This document shows positions 48,601 to 58,037 of a stretch of 64,000 nucleotides of DNA, piece after piece. Location: NCBI RefSeq assembly GCF_028583425.1, contig NC_072799.1:90568217-90632216 (forward strand), read 5' to 3'. Numbering within the stretch: the stretch's first letter is position 1; each line of letters begins with the position of its first letter. The notes below the pieces were generated by a model, which was not told the origin of the DNA, ran no database searches, and saw only the letters and a list, made by a program, of their open reading frames with translations. Both the position numbers and the translations under genes were made by a program. The stretch comes from Eublepharis macularius. Taxonomy: Eukaryota; Chordata; Lepidosauria; Squamata; Eublepharidae.

Positions 48601-48795
48601 TTTACATTGTTTCTTGCAGGACTGTATGAAAACTATTGGAGTCTTATATGATGCATAGAAGGAGGAAGTATAAATGCAAACTCACCTGAGAACATTTTAA
48701 CTGAGCTTCAGAACTTGCGACGCTTGTTCTGATTGATCATGGAGTCTTACTGGTGTCCATTTTTTCCCTTGAAGGTTGTCCTGCAGTTGAAATAA
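30348..48795 (+). CDS. COMMD8: COMM domain-containing protein 8, whole gene (5 coding exons)
   Basis: COMMD proteins form the Commander complex with CCDC22/CCDC93 and the retriever subunits; it acts in endosomal cargo recycling and affects NF-kB and cullin ligase regulation (family knowledge). Five exons, all phase 0 with GT donors and AG acceptors, join to a 175-residue protein; human COMMD8 is about 183. Recognisable blocks are [71 protein letters not shown] and the C-terminal VVLQLK. The COMM domain is roughly residues 108-175. The ATG at 30348 has A at -3, and I found no in-frame upstream ATG back to about 30280. The protein starts about eight residues later than the human one, so a different N-terminus is possible. 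Introns are about 4.6, 9.0, 3.1 and 1.2 kb and are full of transposons. GABRB1 lies downstream in convergent orientation. No coding lesion is visible. Confidence 0.95.
30690..30850. mobile_element. Fragment of TAGGGTTGCCAG-family MITE in COMMD8 intron 1
   Basis: ATTACAGCTGATCTCCAGAC, then GGCATAATACCCTGCTGAGG and CCCCAAATCTTCAAGCATTT follow the family consensus seen at 7.6-8.1 kb; both termini are missing. Confidence 0.6.
30855..31360 (-). mobile_element. LINE (CR1/L2-group) 3' end, split by a MITE
   Basis: Starts with the reversed tail TTATAGTCCACCTTTCTCAC, TGAGGCTCAAGG; 3' UTR sequence continues after a hAT-like MITE at 30977-31240 with the 8-bp duplication GATGCAAG. In COMMD8 intron 1. 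The right end is approximate. Confidence 0.5.
30977..31240. mobile_element. hAT-like palindromic MITE in COMMD8 intron 1
   Basis: 264 bp, inverted termini, exact 8-bp duplication GATGCAAG (30969-30976 and 31241-31248). Inserted into a LINE 3' UTR. Confidence 0.9.
32010..32612 (+). mobile_element. LINE (CR1/L2-group) C-terminal region and 3' end
   Basis: Frame at 32019-32306 reads [19 protein letters not shown] and [15 protein letters not shown], the extreme C-terminus of L2/CR1 RTs, followed by the 3' UTR ending in CCGCCTTGAGTGTCAGTGAG and an (AAAT)n tail. It lies in COMMD8 intron 1. Confidence 0.75.
32615..33300. repeat. Inverted-type repeat, left arm (COMMD8 intron 1)
   Basis: CCTGACCCAAAAGTGGGTAG opens a segment whose first ~450 bp match 43.37-43.80 kb in reverse (shared CTTCCCGTGTAACACAGCAG), while its last ~340 bp match 33.74-34.09 kb in reverse (GGAATGACAGCTC motifs). 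No protein product recognised; the hAT-like GGATCCACAG end is seen in the 43.8-kb copy. Confidence 0.6.
33340..33730 (+). repeat. Repeat related to 36115-36380, interrupted by AT-rich insert
   Basis: GTTACCCTGCTTGTCAGCTG, TCCTTCTAGGGTCATGAAGT and CTGCACTGTTGACAAGTAC are shared with the minus-strand copy at 36115-36380. An AT-rich stretch (about 33430-33642) separates the two halves here. Confidence 0.5.
33740..34095. repeat. Inverted-type repeat, right arm (COMMD8 intron 1)
   Basis: Short tandem-like units CTGTCATTCCACTCTGGGAG, then CTCATTATATCCAATCACAT and CATTATTCCCAATGAAC, the reverse of the end of the 32615-33300 segment. Confidence 0.6.
34690..34805 (+). mobile_element. LINE (CR1/L2-group) 3' tail fragment
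   Basis: Contains TACCGTGAGTCTCATGAGAA, GGCAGACTATAAATA and an (AAAT)n tail. Confidence 0.55.
35017..35172 (+). CDS. COMMD8: COMMD8 coding exon 2
   Basis: Acceptor CTTCCAG ends at 35016 and the donor GTACGA starts at 35173; 156 bp gives 52 codons from [12 protein letters not shown] to VGKNLSDEE. This is the alpha-helical N-terminal domain of COMMD8; tryptophans and tyrosines of the YQDYNTVW block are conserved with human. Confidence 0.94.
36115..36380 (-). repeat. Repeat related to 33340-33730 (COMMD8 intron 2)
   Basis: Minus strand: TTACCCTGCTTGTTAGTTAA, TTCCTTCTAGGGTTATGAAG and GCAGTTGACAAGTATGTGTC, contiguous here. Confidence 0.5.
36375..37285 (-). mobile_element. CR1/L2-group LINE, 3' part (interrupted by PLE)
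   Basis: Minus-strand frames show [18 protein letters not shown] and FKALHDPG, typical of the C-terminal RT region of L2/CR1-type LINEs, then the AATCTGCCTTT-type 3' end near 36400. The upstream portion continues beyond the PLE at 43107-43245. Confidence 0.75.
37964..39761 (-). pseudogene. PLE reverse transcriptase, left inverted copy (broken)
   Basis: Two minus-strand frames, 39189-39761 and 37964-39277, together cover the same protein as the right copy with few residue differences (for example LHKNK versus IHKNK, LKRNIPF versus LKCNIPF). A short deletion relative to the right copy, around 39260, changes frame between RT motifs A and B. Motif B, YIDD, the Cys linker and GIY-YIG lie in the 437-codon frame. 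The N-terminal part is missing because this copy is 5'-truncated at the head-to-head junction. Confidence 0.9.
40307..42449 (+). CDS. PLE reverse transcriptase with GIY-YIG endonuclease (right copy)
   Basis: An intact 602-codon frame (40641-42449) follows an upstream frame at 40307-40684 ([23 protein letters not shown]); the two meet in different frames at a G-run near 40642-40650. Approximate residues in the 602-codon frame: PLE signature GRPIISGSN 87-95, RT motif [13 protein letters not shown] 143-154, motif [14 protein letters not shown] 202-214, motif C YIDD 246-249, a Cys linker CGHCNVC 464-470, and the GIY-YIG nuclease with [17 protein letters not shown] at 502-518. RT joined to C-terminal GIY-YIG is diagnostic of endonuclease-bearing Penelope-like elements. 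The Cys linker suggests a Neptune-like group, which I cannot confirm. A preceding basic region (39936-40259) is in frame with neither piece. Confidence 0.93.
43107..43245 (-). mobile_element. CR1/L2-group LINE fragment (other side of PLE)
   Basis: Minus-strand frame reads [20 protein letters not shown] and then [22 protein letters not shown]: the RT region just after the YADD motif in L2/CR1 LINEs. It is collinear with 36375-37285 once the insertion is skipped. Confidence 0.75.
43325..43853. repeat. Non-autonomous DNA-transposon-like repeat (COMMD8 intron 2)
   Basis: Matches 32615-33060 in reverse (CAGCTGCTGTGTTACACGGG, GGCTTGGAGTGCCTCACCTC) and ends with GGGTCAGGATCCACAGGCTG, a hAT-type end. 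The last ~98 bp (43756-43853) recur at 45016-45113. Confidence 0.6.
44221..44373 (+). CDS. COMMD8: COMMD8 coding exon 3
   Basis: Acceptor CCGGTAG ends at 44220 and donor GTGAGT starts at 44374; 153 bp gives 51 codons from [13 protein letters not shown] to [11 protein letters not shown]. The DFDW motif marks the start of the COMM domain and is shared with human COMMD8. Confidence 0.94.
44575..47060. other. GC-rich block of unknown origin in COMMD8 intron 3
   Basis: About 2.4 kb much richer in G+C than its surroundings, with long stop-free frames on both strands but no protein I recognise. On the - strand an AATAAA lies at about 45970 below a 138-codon frame (46076-46492), which could be a transposon-encoded terminal exon. 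A DNA-transposon remnant is the likeliest explanation, but termini were not found. Confidence 0.4.
45016..45113. repeat. Second copy of the 43756-43853 segment
   Basis: CCCACTTTTGGGTCAGGATC through TGAACTTGTTGG and GCCAGGTGATGGT, about nine-tenths identical by eye. It lies inside a GC-rich block in COMMD8 intron 3. Confidence 0.6.
47447..47602 (+). CDS. COMMD8: COMMD8 coding exon 4 (COMM domain)
   Basis: Acceptor TTTTGCTCTGCAG ends at 47446 and donor GTACGT starts at 47603; 156 bp gives 52 codons from [16 protein letters not shown] to [10 protein letters not shown]. This is most of the COMM domain, used for COMMD-COMMD dimerisation. Confidence 0.95.
48022..48584 (-). mobile_element. Solo LTR fossil in COMMD8 intron 4 (antisense)
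   Basis: Minus strand: TGTCAGGGTC to CCTTACA, 563 bp, with CAATAAAGC and GGACTCATGTAGTGAACTC matching the other two LTRs. Flanks ATTAT and ATTAC match in four of five bases. No internal region. Confidence 0.65.
48775..48795 (+). CDS. COMMD8: COMMD8 coding exon 5 (last six codons and stop)
   Basis: Acceptor TTTTTTCCCTTGAAG ends at 48774, followed by VVLQLK and TAA. VVLQLK is the exact C-terminus of human COMMD8, which confirms this tiny exon. Confidence 0.9.
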   Translation, partial: VVLQLK

Positions 48796-49420
48796 TCTGA
48801 ACTATTTGGGATGTCGGTCAGTGAGGAGGAAATCGGCCTGTGTTCCACGCAGCGCAAGCCTTTATGCTTCTGAAGTCCCTGCTGAAGAGTGAGGGGAGAC
48901 TCTCGCCAAGAGCCTCAACCCTGATCTACACTAAACCAAAATAAACAAAAACACACGAGAGCTCATTCATGGTTAGTGAAAAGAGAAACAGCTTTGAGAC
49001 ACGGCTGCAGCCTTTCCGAGAAGTCTTGAGGACCATGTTTAAGAGCTCGTTGGAGACCCTGAAGATATATTGACCTTTTGTTGTCTTGTGCTACTAGCAA
49101 AGCAGCAATAATTTACCCCCTAAGTGTGAATATTCCTTGCCTGCTTTGTTCAACATTCATGTAAGTAGATTCCAGATCAGGACTGCAAAATGGTTTTCAT
49201 AGAAGCCAATCAACTGCCTAGGAAGTGTGTTTCTTTGTCCGTAATGAGCTCTTGTGCTAAACGCCGTGAAGTATTGTCTTCCGTTAATTGTGTCAGAATG
49301 GAAATGGCAAACTGGAGGGGCTGCCAGAGCCAAACAGACTTTTGACAGCAACGGAGTGGGCCTGCACACCGGGGGCTGAATACTAGAAGAATGAATAAAT
49401 AGTTGTCCCTCTGGAAAAAA
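48796..49420 (+). other. COMMD8: Probable COMMD8 3' UTR with poly(A) signal
   Basis: No repeat is recognised after the stop codon. The first AATAAA on the + strand is at 49394-49399, and another is at 50079-50084. The true cleavage site cannot be chosen from sequence alone, so the end given is approximate. Confidence 0.45.
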
Positions 49421-50875
49421 AGGTCTTGAAACCATCAGACGTGTAAATGAAAGTTCATATATTTATTTCATATTAAAAAAGTATTATGCCATCACTAATA
49501 GGCAAGGGCAAGCATTCCACCTCTTTGGGCTTGTGATTGGCCCCTCTGCATTTGCCTTTGTCTGTGTGTGAGATGGGTTGGTTTTTATTAATGGGAGAGT
49601 AGACTGTGAAGGAGAAATGAAATCCTCCTTAGAGAGCTGAAACCTACATAACTTTGCTCTCCTTGTGGTAGTACAGTCTAGCTGATAACTGTCAAGATAA
49701 TTGCTTGCAGAGAGTTCGTCCACAAAGTTAATACACAGTAGCTAATAGCATATTTTAGTTTGTATTAAAATTTGTGTGCATACGTAACTTTAAAGAAAGC
49801 ATTCAAGGTAAATGTAAGAACCACTTGTCTGTCCTTTTCTAGCACGTTGTTGTATTGAGCTTGAATTTTTCAGTCTTGTCCTTTTGCTGTCCCAGTGGGG
49901 GAAGGGAGGAAGTCGTGCTATAATTGTAACCACAAGGAATGATTACTGCTTCTCCACAGACTATCACTGAAAGAGACTGGAAAGAAGCAATAAGCTGTGA
50001 AAAGCTAACTAAATACATTGCATGTGTCAAATTATAAAACAATTTTTCTACGAAAATTCTTTGTACCAAAATTCATTAATAAAGTGCATAATTAACAATT
50101 TTAAAAGTGCTCCAGTGTCTAAAGTGTAAAATACTGTTATCCAGAACATGAATAATCTTCTATTACAGTCTCATTGCAGATGTCTCACACGTGTTCCTCT
50201 TGTGTAAGCACGAATAACTTAAAGAAGAGTTTTTCTGAAAGCTTAAAATGTTTACACAATAACAGAAATGATGTAGCAATGCCTTTTTCCATGCTCGTGT
50301 TCCTACCTGTCATATTCAAAACCTACATTGCAAACAAATTCTTGTGGGAACATTTAAAAATCACATATTTGAGGTCTCAATTCATATAAATCTGTTGTTC
50401 AAAGTAAAGTCTGTACAATGGAAATGCTGTTTTAAAAAAAGTTTATTTGGTTGATAGGAATAGATCAGCTAACATTTACATTTAATTACACTTTCAGAAG
50501 CTATGAAAAACAGTTCAATGGTAAATGGAGATAATGCTACTTTTCTCTTTTGTTATCAGTTTTTACCAGCCATTTACTGCAGCATTAACAGGAGTGTTTA
50601 GAAAATAAATATTGTGTGTACAGAACAAAAGACCAGTTGCTGTTCTGATACAGCAATAATTAACATCTCTCTGAGCATTAAATGCTACCAAAGTTGAAGC
50701 AAAGGTCCAGAACAGAGAAGAACTGACAAGGGGATGGTTCAGGTGATAGATTAGCAGGATGCTGTTCTCTGCCATCTTTTAGTTTTGTTCATTCTACATG
50801 TGGGTCTGTGCACTTTTAAGTTACTATTTGGACATTCTTGTTATAAAGCAAATGTGATTTGTTCATTTATTGGAT
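49421..50875. other. Intergenic, no gene recognised
   Basis: AT-rich sequence between the COMMD8 and GABRB1 ends. The poly(A) signal at 50079-50084 could serve a longer COMMD8 transcript. Confidence 0.45.
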
Positions 50876-50879
50876 ATTT

Positions 50880-51085
50880 TTACCTTGCTTTTCTCCCCAG
50901 TGGGGCTCTCAGCATTGTTCTCTCCTTCTTCACTATTTTATCCTCACAACATCAACACTGAGAGATAAGTTAGGCTGAGAGTTTGATTGGGCCAAGGTTA
51001 CTCAGCAAGCTTCCTTGGCAGAGCATGGATTCGAACCTAAGCCTCAGATCCTGATCTGAAACTCTGTCGCCTACACCGTCGGTTC
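50880..51085 (-). mobile_element. Old tRNA-derived SINE
   Basis: Reverse orientation: CTTGCTTTTCTCCCCAGTGG, then ATCCTCACAACA, AGGTTACTCAGCAAGCTTCC and a B-box-like GATTCGAACC near 51030. Boundaries uncertain. A hAT-like end (GGTTCCCAACC at about 51080) abuts. Confidence 0.5.
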
Positions 51086-51361
51086 CCAACCTTGATATAG
51101 CGAGTCAAAATGCAGGAGCCACAGACTGGGGAGTGTTAACCTACACCACACTGCTTACTGATACTGTGAATACAGTGCAAGGCTGGTACTTGTGATAGCT
51201 AAATAGAAAGTCCCTGAGCAAGCCAGTATTTATCAACCTGACTTACAGGAGTGGTAAGTGGATGATACAGGATTGTCCCAATGAATGACACAATAGTCTG
51301 TAGTCACCCAAGTTAACATGGTATTTAGGTTGGTTTTGTAAATAGCAATGCTAAGCTATCA

Positions 51362-51580
51362 ATGCCCTGACCTGGATGGCCCACACTAGCCTGATTTTCT
51401 CAGCTCTAAGCAGGATCTGCCCTGGTTAATACTTGAATGGGAGACCACCAAGGAAGTCCAGGGTTGCTACAGAGGGAGGCAACAGCAAACCACCTCTGAA
51501 AGTCTCTCACCTCAAAAACCCTACGGGGTTGTCATAAATCAGCTACAGCTTGATTGCAATTTATACACACACAAACTATA
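51362..51580 (+). mobile_element. 5S-rRNA-like squamate SINE
   Basis: CTGACCTGGATGGCCCACAC, CTCTAAGCAGGATCTGCCCT, TACTTGAATGGGAGACCACC and the body CAAGGAAGTCCAGGGTTGC, ending in a (CA)n-type tail. Confidence 0.7.
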
Positions 51581-52242
51581 AATAAGATCTATTTCAGAAA
51601 GCCCTATTTAGCCATGTTAAGATTATTTTGAAAGATGTGACATGGCTTGCTAATTGTGGCTTGGTCAGTAGAGAAGGAATGAGTAAAACCGTTCTAATGC
51701 AGAGGGAAAACCACGGCAAAGCGTGATCCATGAATGCAAATGACAAATACATATCCTTTTGGCGTGGTAAAGGATCGACATGTGAAGGGCAGGAAAGAGA
51801 GCCCAATAATTTCTGTCAGGCATAACTTTTTTCATCTGAGAATATTAAAATGTTCCTTTTGAACCCAAATTCATACTTTGTGCAAGATTATTTAAAGGCT
51901 TGATCTCTCTTCTGTAGTGTCCACAGTGCCACAATCTGTTGTGGAGTTTTGCCATGGCAGGTGGCTTTCACAGCACATACAAAATATTAAGTGAAAAGAG
52001 TGAGTCACTTGCCTGCATAAAGCCTGCAAAGTATGATGAGAAGTTCTCCCACAAAAGCCCCTTTCAGAGACGTTGATAGTGGATACCACTAGCACATGCC
52101 TATGTTGGGTGCCTTCCATGAACTAAGAATCTCTGCTAGAAGCAAAAAGGCAGCTCCTAAATCACATCCTAATCTACTCCATACTGAAGTCTACCCTGCG
52201 GGGCTCACTCACAGAGGAGATTGTTTGCCCCATTCCCAAAGT

Positions 52243-52566
52243 CAGGGCTTTTTTTCAGCGGGAACGCGGTGGAACGGAGTTCCGGCACCTCTTGAAAATG
52301 GCCACATGGCCGGTGTCCCCACCCCCTGATCTCCAGACAGAGAGGAATTTAGATTGCCCTCTGTTTCGCTGGCGCGGACGGCAATCTAAGTTCCCCTCTG
52401 TCTGGAGATAAGGAAGTGGGGCCACTGGCCATGTGACCATTTTCACCAAGGGTGATTTAAACTTTAAAAAACTCCCCCCTTGTTCCAGCTGACCCCAAGT
52501 GACGTCATTGTGCAGTCCTGAGTTCCACCAAGTTCCACCACCTCTTTCCCCAGGAAAAAAACCCTG
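52243..52566. mobile_element. hAT-like MITE (long variant)
   Basis: 324 bp, exact 8-bp duplication CCCAAAGT (52235-52242 and 52567-52574). Extra segment near the right end contains TGACGTCA (52500-52507). Confidence 0.9.
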
Positions 52567-52579
52567 CCCAAAGTGAAAT

Positions 52580-54280
52580 TAAAATAGCACCTATTGAAAA
52601 GAACATGGATTTAGGGGATGTGTGGGAAAATTTTGGGGGGATTGTGCTCTTGGCCAATACCAGAGCAATGGAATCAGCATATGAAAATAATCACAGTATT
52701 GAGGGTTTTATAGATTTTTTTTTAAAAAAACATACAAATTGTCCAGTCTAATCCAGAACCACACCTTAAGAAAAATATCTGAACATTTGTGATGACGGCA
52801 AAAAATTCTAATGCTATAGCATATAAACCATTTAAGCATGCATAGTGTCCCCCCAACAAAACACACAATTCTCGAGAGTGAGGAAAATAAAAACCCTTAA
52901 CAAAAAACAGTACATAAAATACACAGTGTAAAAGTTGGACTGTGTAAAGAGCTTTTTACAAAAACTCACATTGTATCAACAGATCAGGAAGCTGAATCAG
53001 AAATGCAGCATATCTTTATACAAAGTAGAAAAATTAATCATAAAAAATGTAATCTATTTGTTCTCTCTTGGCATTCTATGGATCATTTATTTATTTATTA
53101 GAAATCTTTCCGTTCAGAAAACACATTTTAAAGGCATTCCTCATAATCACAACTGACCCCAGCGAATGAGCTGTACAAGCTTTTCCAGACTCCTGTATAG
53201 CAAAGGAATGGTTTCAAAAACAACGCGCTTATGCAACGAACGTGTCAGCCTTGGATCTGAATCACGTGGCTTTATGACAAACTGATATCCCAAGTTTCAT
53301 GAAAATATATTGTCGACACACACAAAACTAGAAATGAGTCATGGGGAAAGGTGTGTTTTCATAAGTATTCTAATTTACGTAACAATGTTATGGCCTTTTT
53401 TATTAGATTCAAAGTGAAAAAAAACAGCAATATTTACTTCTTTTGTTGCTGGAATACCAGCAATTTTTGTTGGCCAATAAAAATTTAAAGACATTTGTTT
53501 CCAGTGCTTTTTTTGGACAATATTGTCCAACTACAGATCCATATTAAATCACAACAGTTTGTAACGGGCCTTTGGAAGAAGGTCTGGTCCTGTATGTGTC
53601 TTGGGCCTTAAAGCCTGCAAAAGGAAACTGTATTGCTTCAGATTCTGAAAGATTACCATGGTTGAGCTGTGTCTGTGTCTAGGACAATCACAGTCTTAGG
53701 CTCTCCGAAGTTAATACAGAGGCCAAATCATCCTCCCATACATGGCTCATGCCTCTACTTCTTTTAAGAGTTGTAAGAAATATTGTAGAAAGGAAGCCTT
53801 TGCAATTTATTGCTGGGCTAAACATGAAGTTGCACCAGGTTGATATGTTGTGTGTAGGTGCTTGCTCCTCGATGAACACAGAGAAGCCATCGTGCATAAA
53901 TCTAGTTCCCTCACCATACTCCTACGACAGATTTGGCCAACTTGTGACCATCAGCTGAAATCAGCCTCCCCACCCTAGCCATCCCCTAAAAGTTTATTTT
54001 TGTTTCGTTTAATCCTGGCTGGCTTGAAATCGGCTGAGGGGAAAATGCCCCCCCCATTCTGGTCATGTTAAATGGGCCTAATCTAAATGCTGGCAGCATA
54101 TATGGAGGGAAAGTAACATCCAAATTCCATTTTCCCCAATAGCCCTGGGCTGTATCTGGGTGAGGGGAGGCAAAGATGGAATGGGCTGCTTGTCTGGTGG
54201 AGCCTTGGGAAGAAGAAGGGGGGGCTGAGAGGATTTGGGTCAGGGGGCTCTCTGCCTGCTGTAGTAGAGGGTAAACAGGA
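52580..54280. other. Intergenic, no gene recognised
   Basis: AT-rich sequence, with a (TTTA)n tract at about 53087-53099; no supported repeat or exon. Confidence 0.45.
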
Positions 54281-54290
54281 GGTGTGGGGT

Positions 54291-54724
54291 TAGGATTGCC
54301 AGGTCCCTATACCCTCTCGGTGGGAGGGGAAGGGACCTCGGGCCAGCAGTGTGCTTTTTCTTTGTGTGTGCATGGTCTCTGGCATCTATGCACCAACATC
54401 ATTCCCGGAAGTGACGTCATTGCGCTGGCCACGGGAGAACTCCATGCGGAGTTCCATGCGGGGCTGATTCTGCCTGTTTGGGGCCAAAATCGGCTCTAAA
54501 TGAAGTGTGGGAGTGCTCCTGTGGCCGGTGCAACGACATTACTTCCAGGAGTGATGTTGTCATGTCCCCCGGAAGCACATGTGCAGTATACGTTCCTGGG
54601 GTGCTTGCTGGTGGCAGGCGACCTCTAGGGGCTTGCCACCTCCCGCTGATTGCTGGCAGATTAGCAGGCAAGAGGGCAAGCCCCCAGGAGTTTGCCTGCC
54701 ACCGGCACACACCTGGGAACCCTG
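54291..54724. mobile_element. hAT-like element (TAGGGTTGCCAG family)
   Basis: TAGGATTGCCAGGTCCCTA to CACCTGGGAACCCTG; flanks TGTGGGGT and TGTGTGGT match in seven of eight bases. Holds GGAAGTGACGTCATTGCGC (TGACGTCA at 54412-54419). Confidence 0.75.
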
Positions 54725-54802
54725 TGTGTGGTAGACTCCCAGCCTTTACCTGCCTGGGTGGTCAGGAGTGTGAAAGGCTTGTGTGGGAGTGGATCTACTG
54801 AT

Positions 54803-55213
54803 TAGGGTTCCCAGGTGCCTGCTGGTGGTAGGCAAACTCCCGGAGATTTCCCCCTCATCTGCTGATCGCCCAGTGATTGGCGGGAGGTGGCAAGCTCCTC
54901 AGGAATGGGTGCTGCGTGTGCACTCCCAACAGGCCTGGCAATGTAACTTCCGGAAGTGACATCGTCGCGCTGTCTGCGGGAACATCCCCACACTTCATTT
55001 GGGGCCGATTTGGGCCCCAAATGGGCCGAATCGGCTCCGTGCAAAGCATAAGAGTACTCGCATGGCCAGCGCAGTGACATCACTTCCAGAAGTGACATCA
55101 TCGTGTCAGCCTCTGGGCATGCACGCACGAAGAGGATCATCGTGGATGGCATCAGGTAAGTGCCAGTTGTCTCTACCCTCCCGGCAGGAGGTGAGAGGCA
55201 CCTGGCAACCCTG
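54803..55213. mobile_element. hAT-like element (TAGGGTTGCCAG family)
   Basis: TAGGGTTCCCAGGTGCC to GGCACCTGGCAACCCTG; flanks CTACTGAT and CTACCGAT match in seven of eight bases. Contains two ACTTCC..GGAAGTGACATC(A/G)TCG blocks. Confidence 0.78.
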
Positions 55214-55784
55214 CTACCGATACCACCGGGTCTATTTGAACAAACCAATAGAAACAAGATTCCATAAAAGTGTGACCATTCTGAGCTGCATCAGGGTATG
55301 GGAAGAAGGCGCATCAGTTAAAAAGGGCTTGGTGAGATCATTTTGTATTGTCAAAGGCAGTGGGACAAACAGTAGCACTTCCAGTTGGCAGCCAGGGAGG
55401 GTTTTGAGAAGAAGTGGTAACAGATGTGGGCCACTCATTCTGAGCTACATAAAGAACATCCAAGGCGTTTCTGAACTCACAATTCCAAAATGTGTGTGTG
55501 TGTGTGTCTGCCTTTTTTAAAGGCGGGAACTCTAGGCCAAGATCAAAGCGACAACGCACTGTCCTAGCTTGGGGTTCTCCTTTGGCCACCATCTGGGAAA
55601 ACACTGGTCTGGATTTCCCTTTTTTTAAAAAAGTCCCAAAGCAGCCCTGGTGAGCCCTTGTTTGGTCTGCTGCTAGAGGACAGGGCCAACCGTTTCTCTG
55701 GTCTCATTTCCTCCGAAGCTGCTGTTTTCCCCGCAGGGGGGAAATACACAAGTGCCAAATGAGTTCTATTGAAGGGCATGCATG

Positions 55785-55960
55785 CCTGTGTGCCATCAAG
55801 TTGTAACTGGCTTATATGATGAGGATCTTTCAAGGCAAGTGAGAAGCCCTTCCTCGGCGGTCACCCATCCAAGCACTGAGCCTGCTTAGCTTCTGAGATC
55901 CTGGCGAGACTGGGCAATCCCATGCCCTGTCTTCAGATGAGGGTCAGCAACCCTGCTTAT
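55785..55960 (-). mobile_element. 5S-rRNA-like squamate SINE, diverged
   Basis: Reverse orientation: GTGTGCCATCAAGTTGTAAC, TTTCAAGGCAAGTGAGAAG, then CACCCATCCAAGCACTGAGC and CTGCTTAGCTTCTGAGATCC. Confidence 0.6.
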
Positions 55961-56066
55961 CTGTGATGCTGAACATATAGAACCCAGCACAAGTGAGTTG
56001 TTTCAGCATTTAAATGTGGCATTCAGAGCTAGGTAGAGATGACTTTGGTCATGTAAACACCGTAGT

Positions 56067-56099
56067 GAAGAAGAAGAAGAAGAAGAAGAAGAAGAAGAA
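56067..56099 (+). repeat. (GAA)n microsatellite
   Basis: About ten GAA/AAG triplets, with a second short AAG-rich run at 56119-56138. Confidence 0.9.
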
Positions 56100-56144
56100 A
56101 TGTGTTATGTTATGGTTAAGAAGAAGGAGAAGAAGAGAAACTGA

Positions 56145-56310
56145 TGTTATGGTTAGAGTGTCGGACTAGGATCTGGAGACCCAGATTTGAACCCTCACTC
56201 TGCCAGGGAAGTTCACTGGGTGACTTTGGGCCAGACCCTCCCTTAGCCTAACCTCACAGGGTTATTATCGCTGTGGGGGTAAAATTGGAGGAGGAAAGAA
56301 CAATTTTGTA
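56145..56310 (+). mobile_element. tRNA-derived SINE, diverged
   Basis: ATGGTTAGAGTGTCGGACTA (A-box region), GATTTGAACCC (B-box) and GGGTGACTTTGGGCCAG. It lacks the SINE tail seen in the next copy. Confidence 0.55.
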
Positions 56311-56515
56311 TGCTTCTTTGGACTTCTGTTGAACACTAACACAGGAAAATCAATTCATTTATAGGCCATGGGAGTTACATACACAATACAAGTATTTAAG
56401 ACTAGGGGACCTTAAAGCTTGAATGATATTGCTTGGGCTATATTAGCCCAGTTTCAGACGTGATCAACAGCGCAGTCCTCAGAAGAACAAACCTTTCTAA
56501 ACCCATTGTCTCCCA

Positions 56516-56750
56516 TGGAGAGTCAGCATGGTGTAGCAGTTAGAGCATCAGTCTAGAATCTGGGCAACGCAGGTTCAAATCCCCACTCTACCATGGAAGC
56601 TGGCTGGGTGATCCTAGGCCAGTCCCATCCTCTCGGCCATGAAGGCACCTCACAGGGTTGTTGTGAGGATACAATGAAGAACAATGTAAGCCATTCTGAG
56701 TCCCCATTAGTAGAAAGGTGGGATGTAAATGAATAAAAAAATAAATACTC
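56516..56750 (+). mobile_element. tRNA-derived SINE
   Basis: GTGTAGCAGTTAGAGCATCA, GGTTCAAATCC (B-box), GGGTGATCCTAGGCCAGTC, GGTTGTTGTGAGGATACAAT and a tail ending GGGATGTAAATGAATAAA. Confidence 0.7.
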
Positions 56751-56754
56751 TGCT

Positions 56755-58030
56755 TAGGGCAACACTGTAAATTTCTGTTCTGTTCACGATAACTAATTGT
56801 TGCTTTTAAAATCTGCCTACTTTCTCTTCTGGGTAGATTAACTGTTTCTTTTCATTGCATTTCTTCAAGTTTTTAGAGGTGTGTCCATTAGTAGTGTGCG
56901 ATTGTCAGAGGATGATAGTAATTTTCATCTGGACTTTCTTAATTTTAATTCTACCAGCAATGACATTTGGGCCAACTTCTTGGTGGCCTACAGAGCAATC
57001 CTGAGAAGATCTACTTAGATTTCGACTGAATTTTATTCGTGCTCAGTAACTTGTTCTCACACGGTAAACACCAGCTCTTGCCACAAGAGGGCACTTTCAA
57101 ACATCATTCCCAGAATCAAAATGATGTGACAAAATCACCTTGTGGTAACTTTATCATTGCTGCGCATAGTATGTTATGGATGATCAGGGAATGTAGGTGC
57201 ATACATTGCTATAAATGTAAATCTAGATATTCTTTCCTCATCAGCACCAATGTAAAGGCTGTGGGACTGGTCATAAGCACATATGAACGTTCAGGACTTC
57301 ATCCTGGGTCATGCTTGCATAATTATTAACGTGTTGGGTATATGAGTTCAGTATTGCATGATGGATACACTTTTGCCAGTATGGTAATTGTGTGAGCCAG
57401 CCCCGTCCTCACTATTGATGAGAAATGGTTTCTAAAAAACTGATTTTATTAATTAAAAAACCTGGTCTATCAAATGTCCCTTGGAGAAAGAAATCTATTT
57501 ATATATTACATTTATATCTTGCTTTTGTTCCACAAGGCTCAGAGCAAAAACACACACACCCTCCCATAAAGGCAGTAGCCACAGCTACATCTGTTTAGCA
57601 CGGGGAATGGAACAACTACACATGCCTTTTGATTCCTTCCTGATGCAACTAAGACAAAACAGGAAATCAACAGTTTGCCAGGCGGTGAATAAGGTTAAAG
57701 GAAAAGGGGACAGATGTCTTATCCTATCTGTTCCTGTGACAATGACTTTGAAGAAGCCAAATGCTTGGTGGGGAAATAGTAGCACATAATGAACAGAAGT
57801 GTTGCATTTCTGCTGCTTCAGAAATGCCCTGGTTCAGTCAAGGCACAAGAAGGTGTCTTATAGGTGTGTAATGGGTTGTGTCTAATGCAATTCCGATCCA
57901 CACCAGAGAAACAAATCTATACATGGAATTTCATTTGGTGGGCAGTTCTATACCAACAGAAGTGACATATTCGTGGACCATATTATACCAGAATAGAACA
58001 TCAGACGTGGTTAGTATACTGTGGCTCTCA
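56755..58030. other. Intergenic, no gene recognised
   Basis: AT-rich DNA; minus-strand AATAAA-type signals near 57030 and 57445 are candidates for a distal GABRB1 poly(A) site, unproven. Confidence 0.35.
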
Positions 58031-58037
58031 GTTGTTT

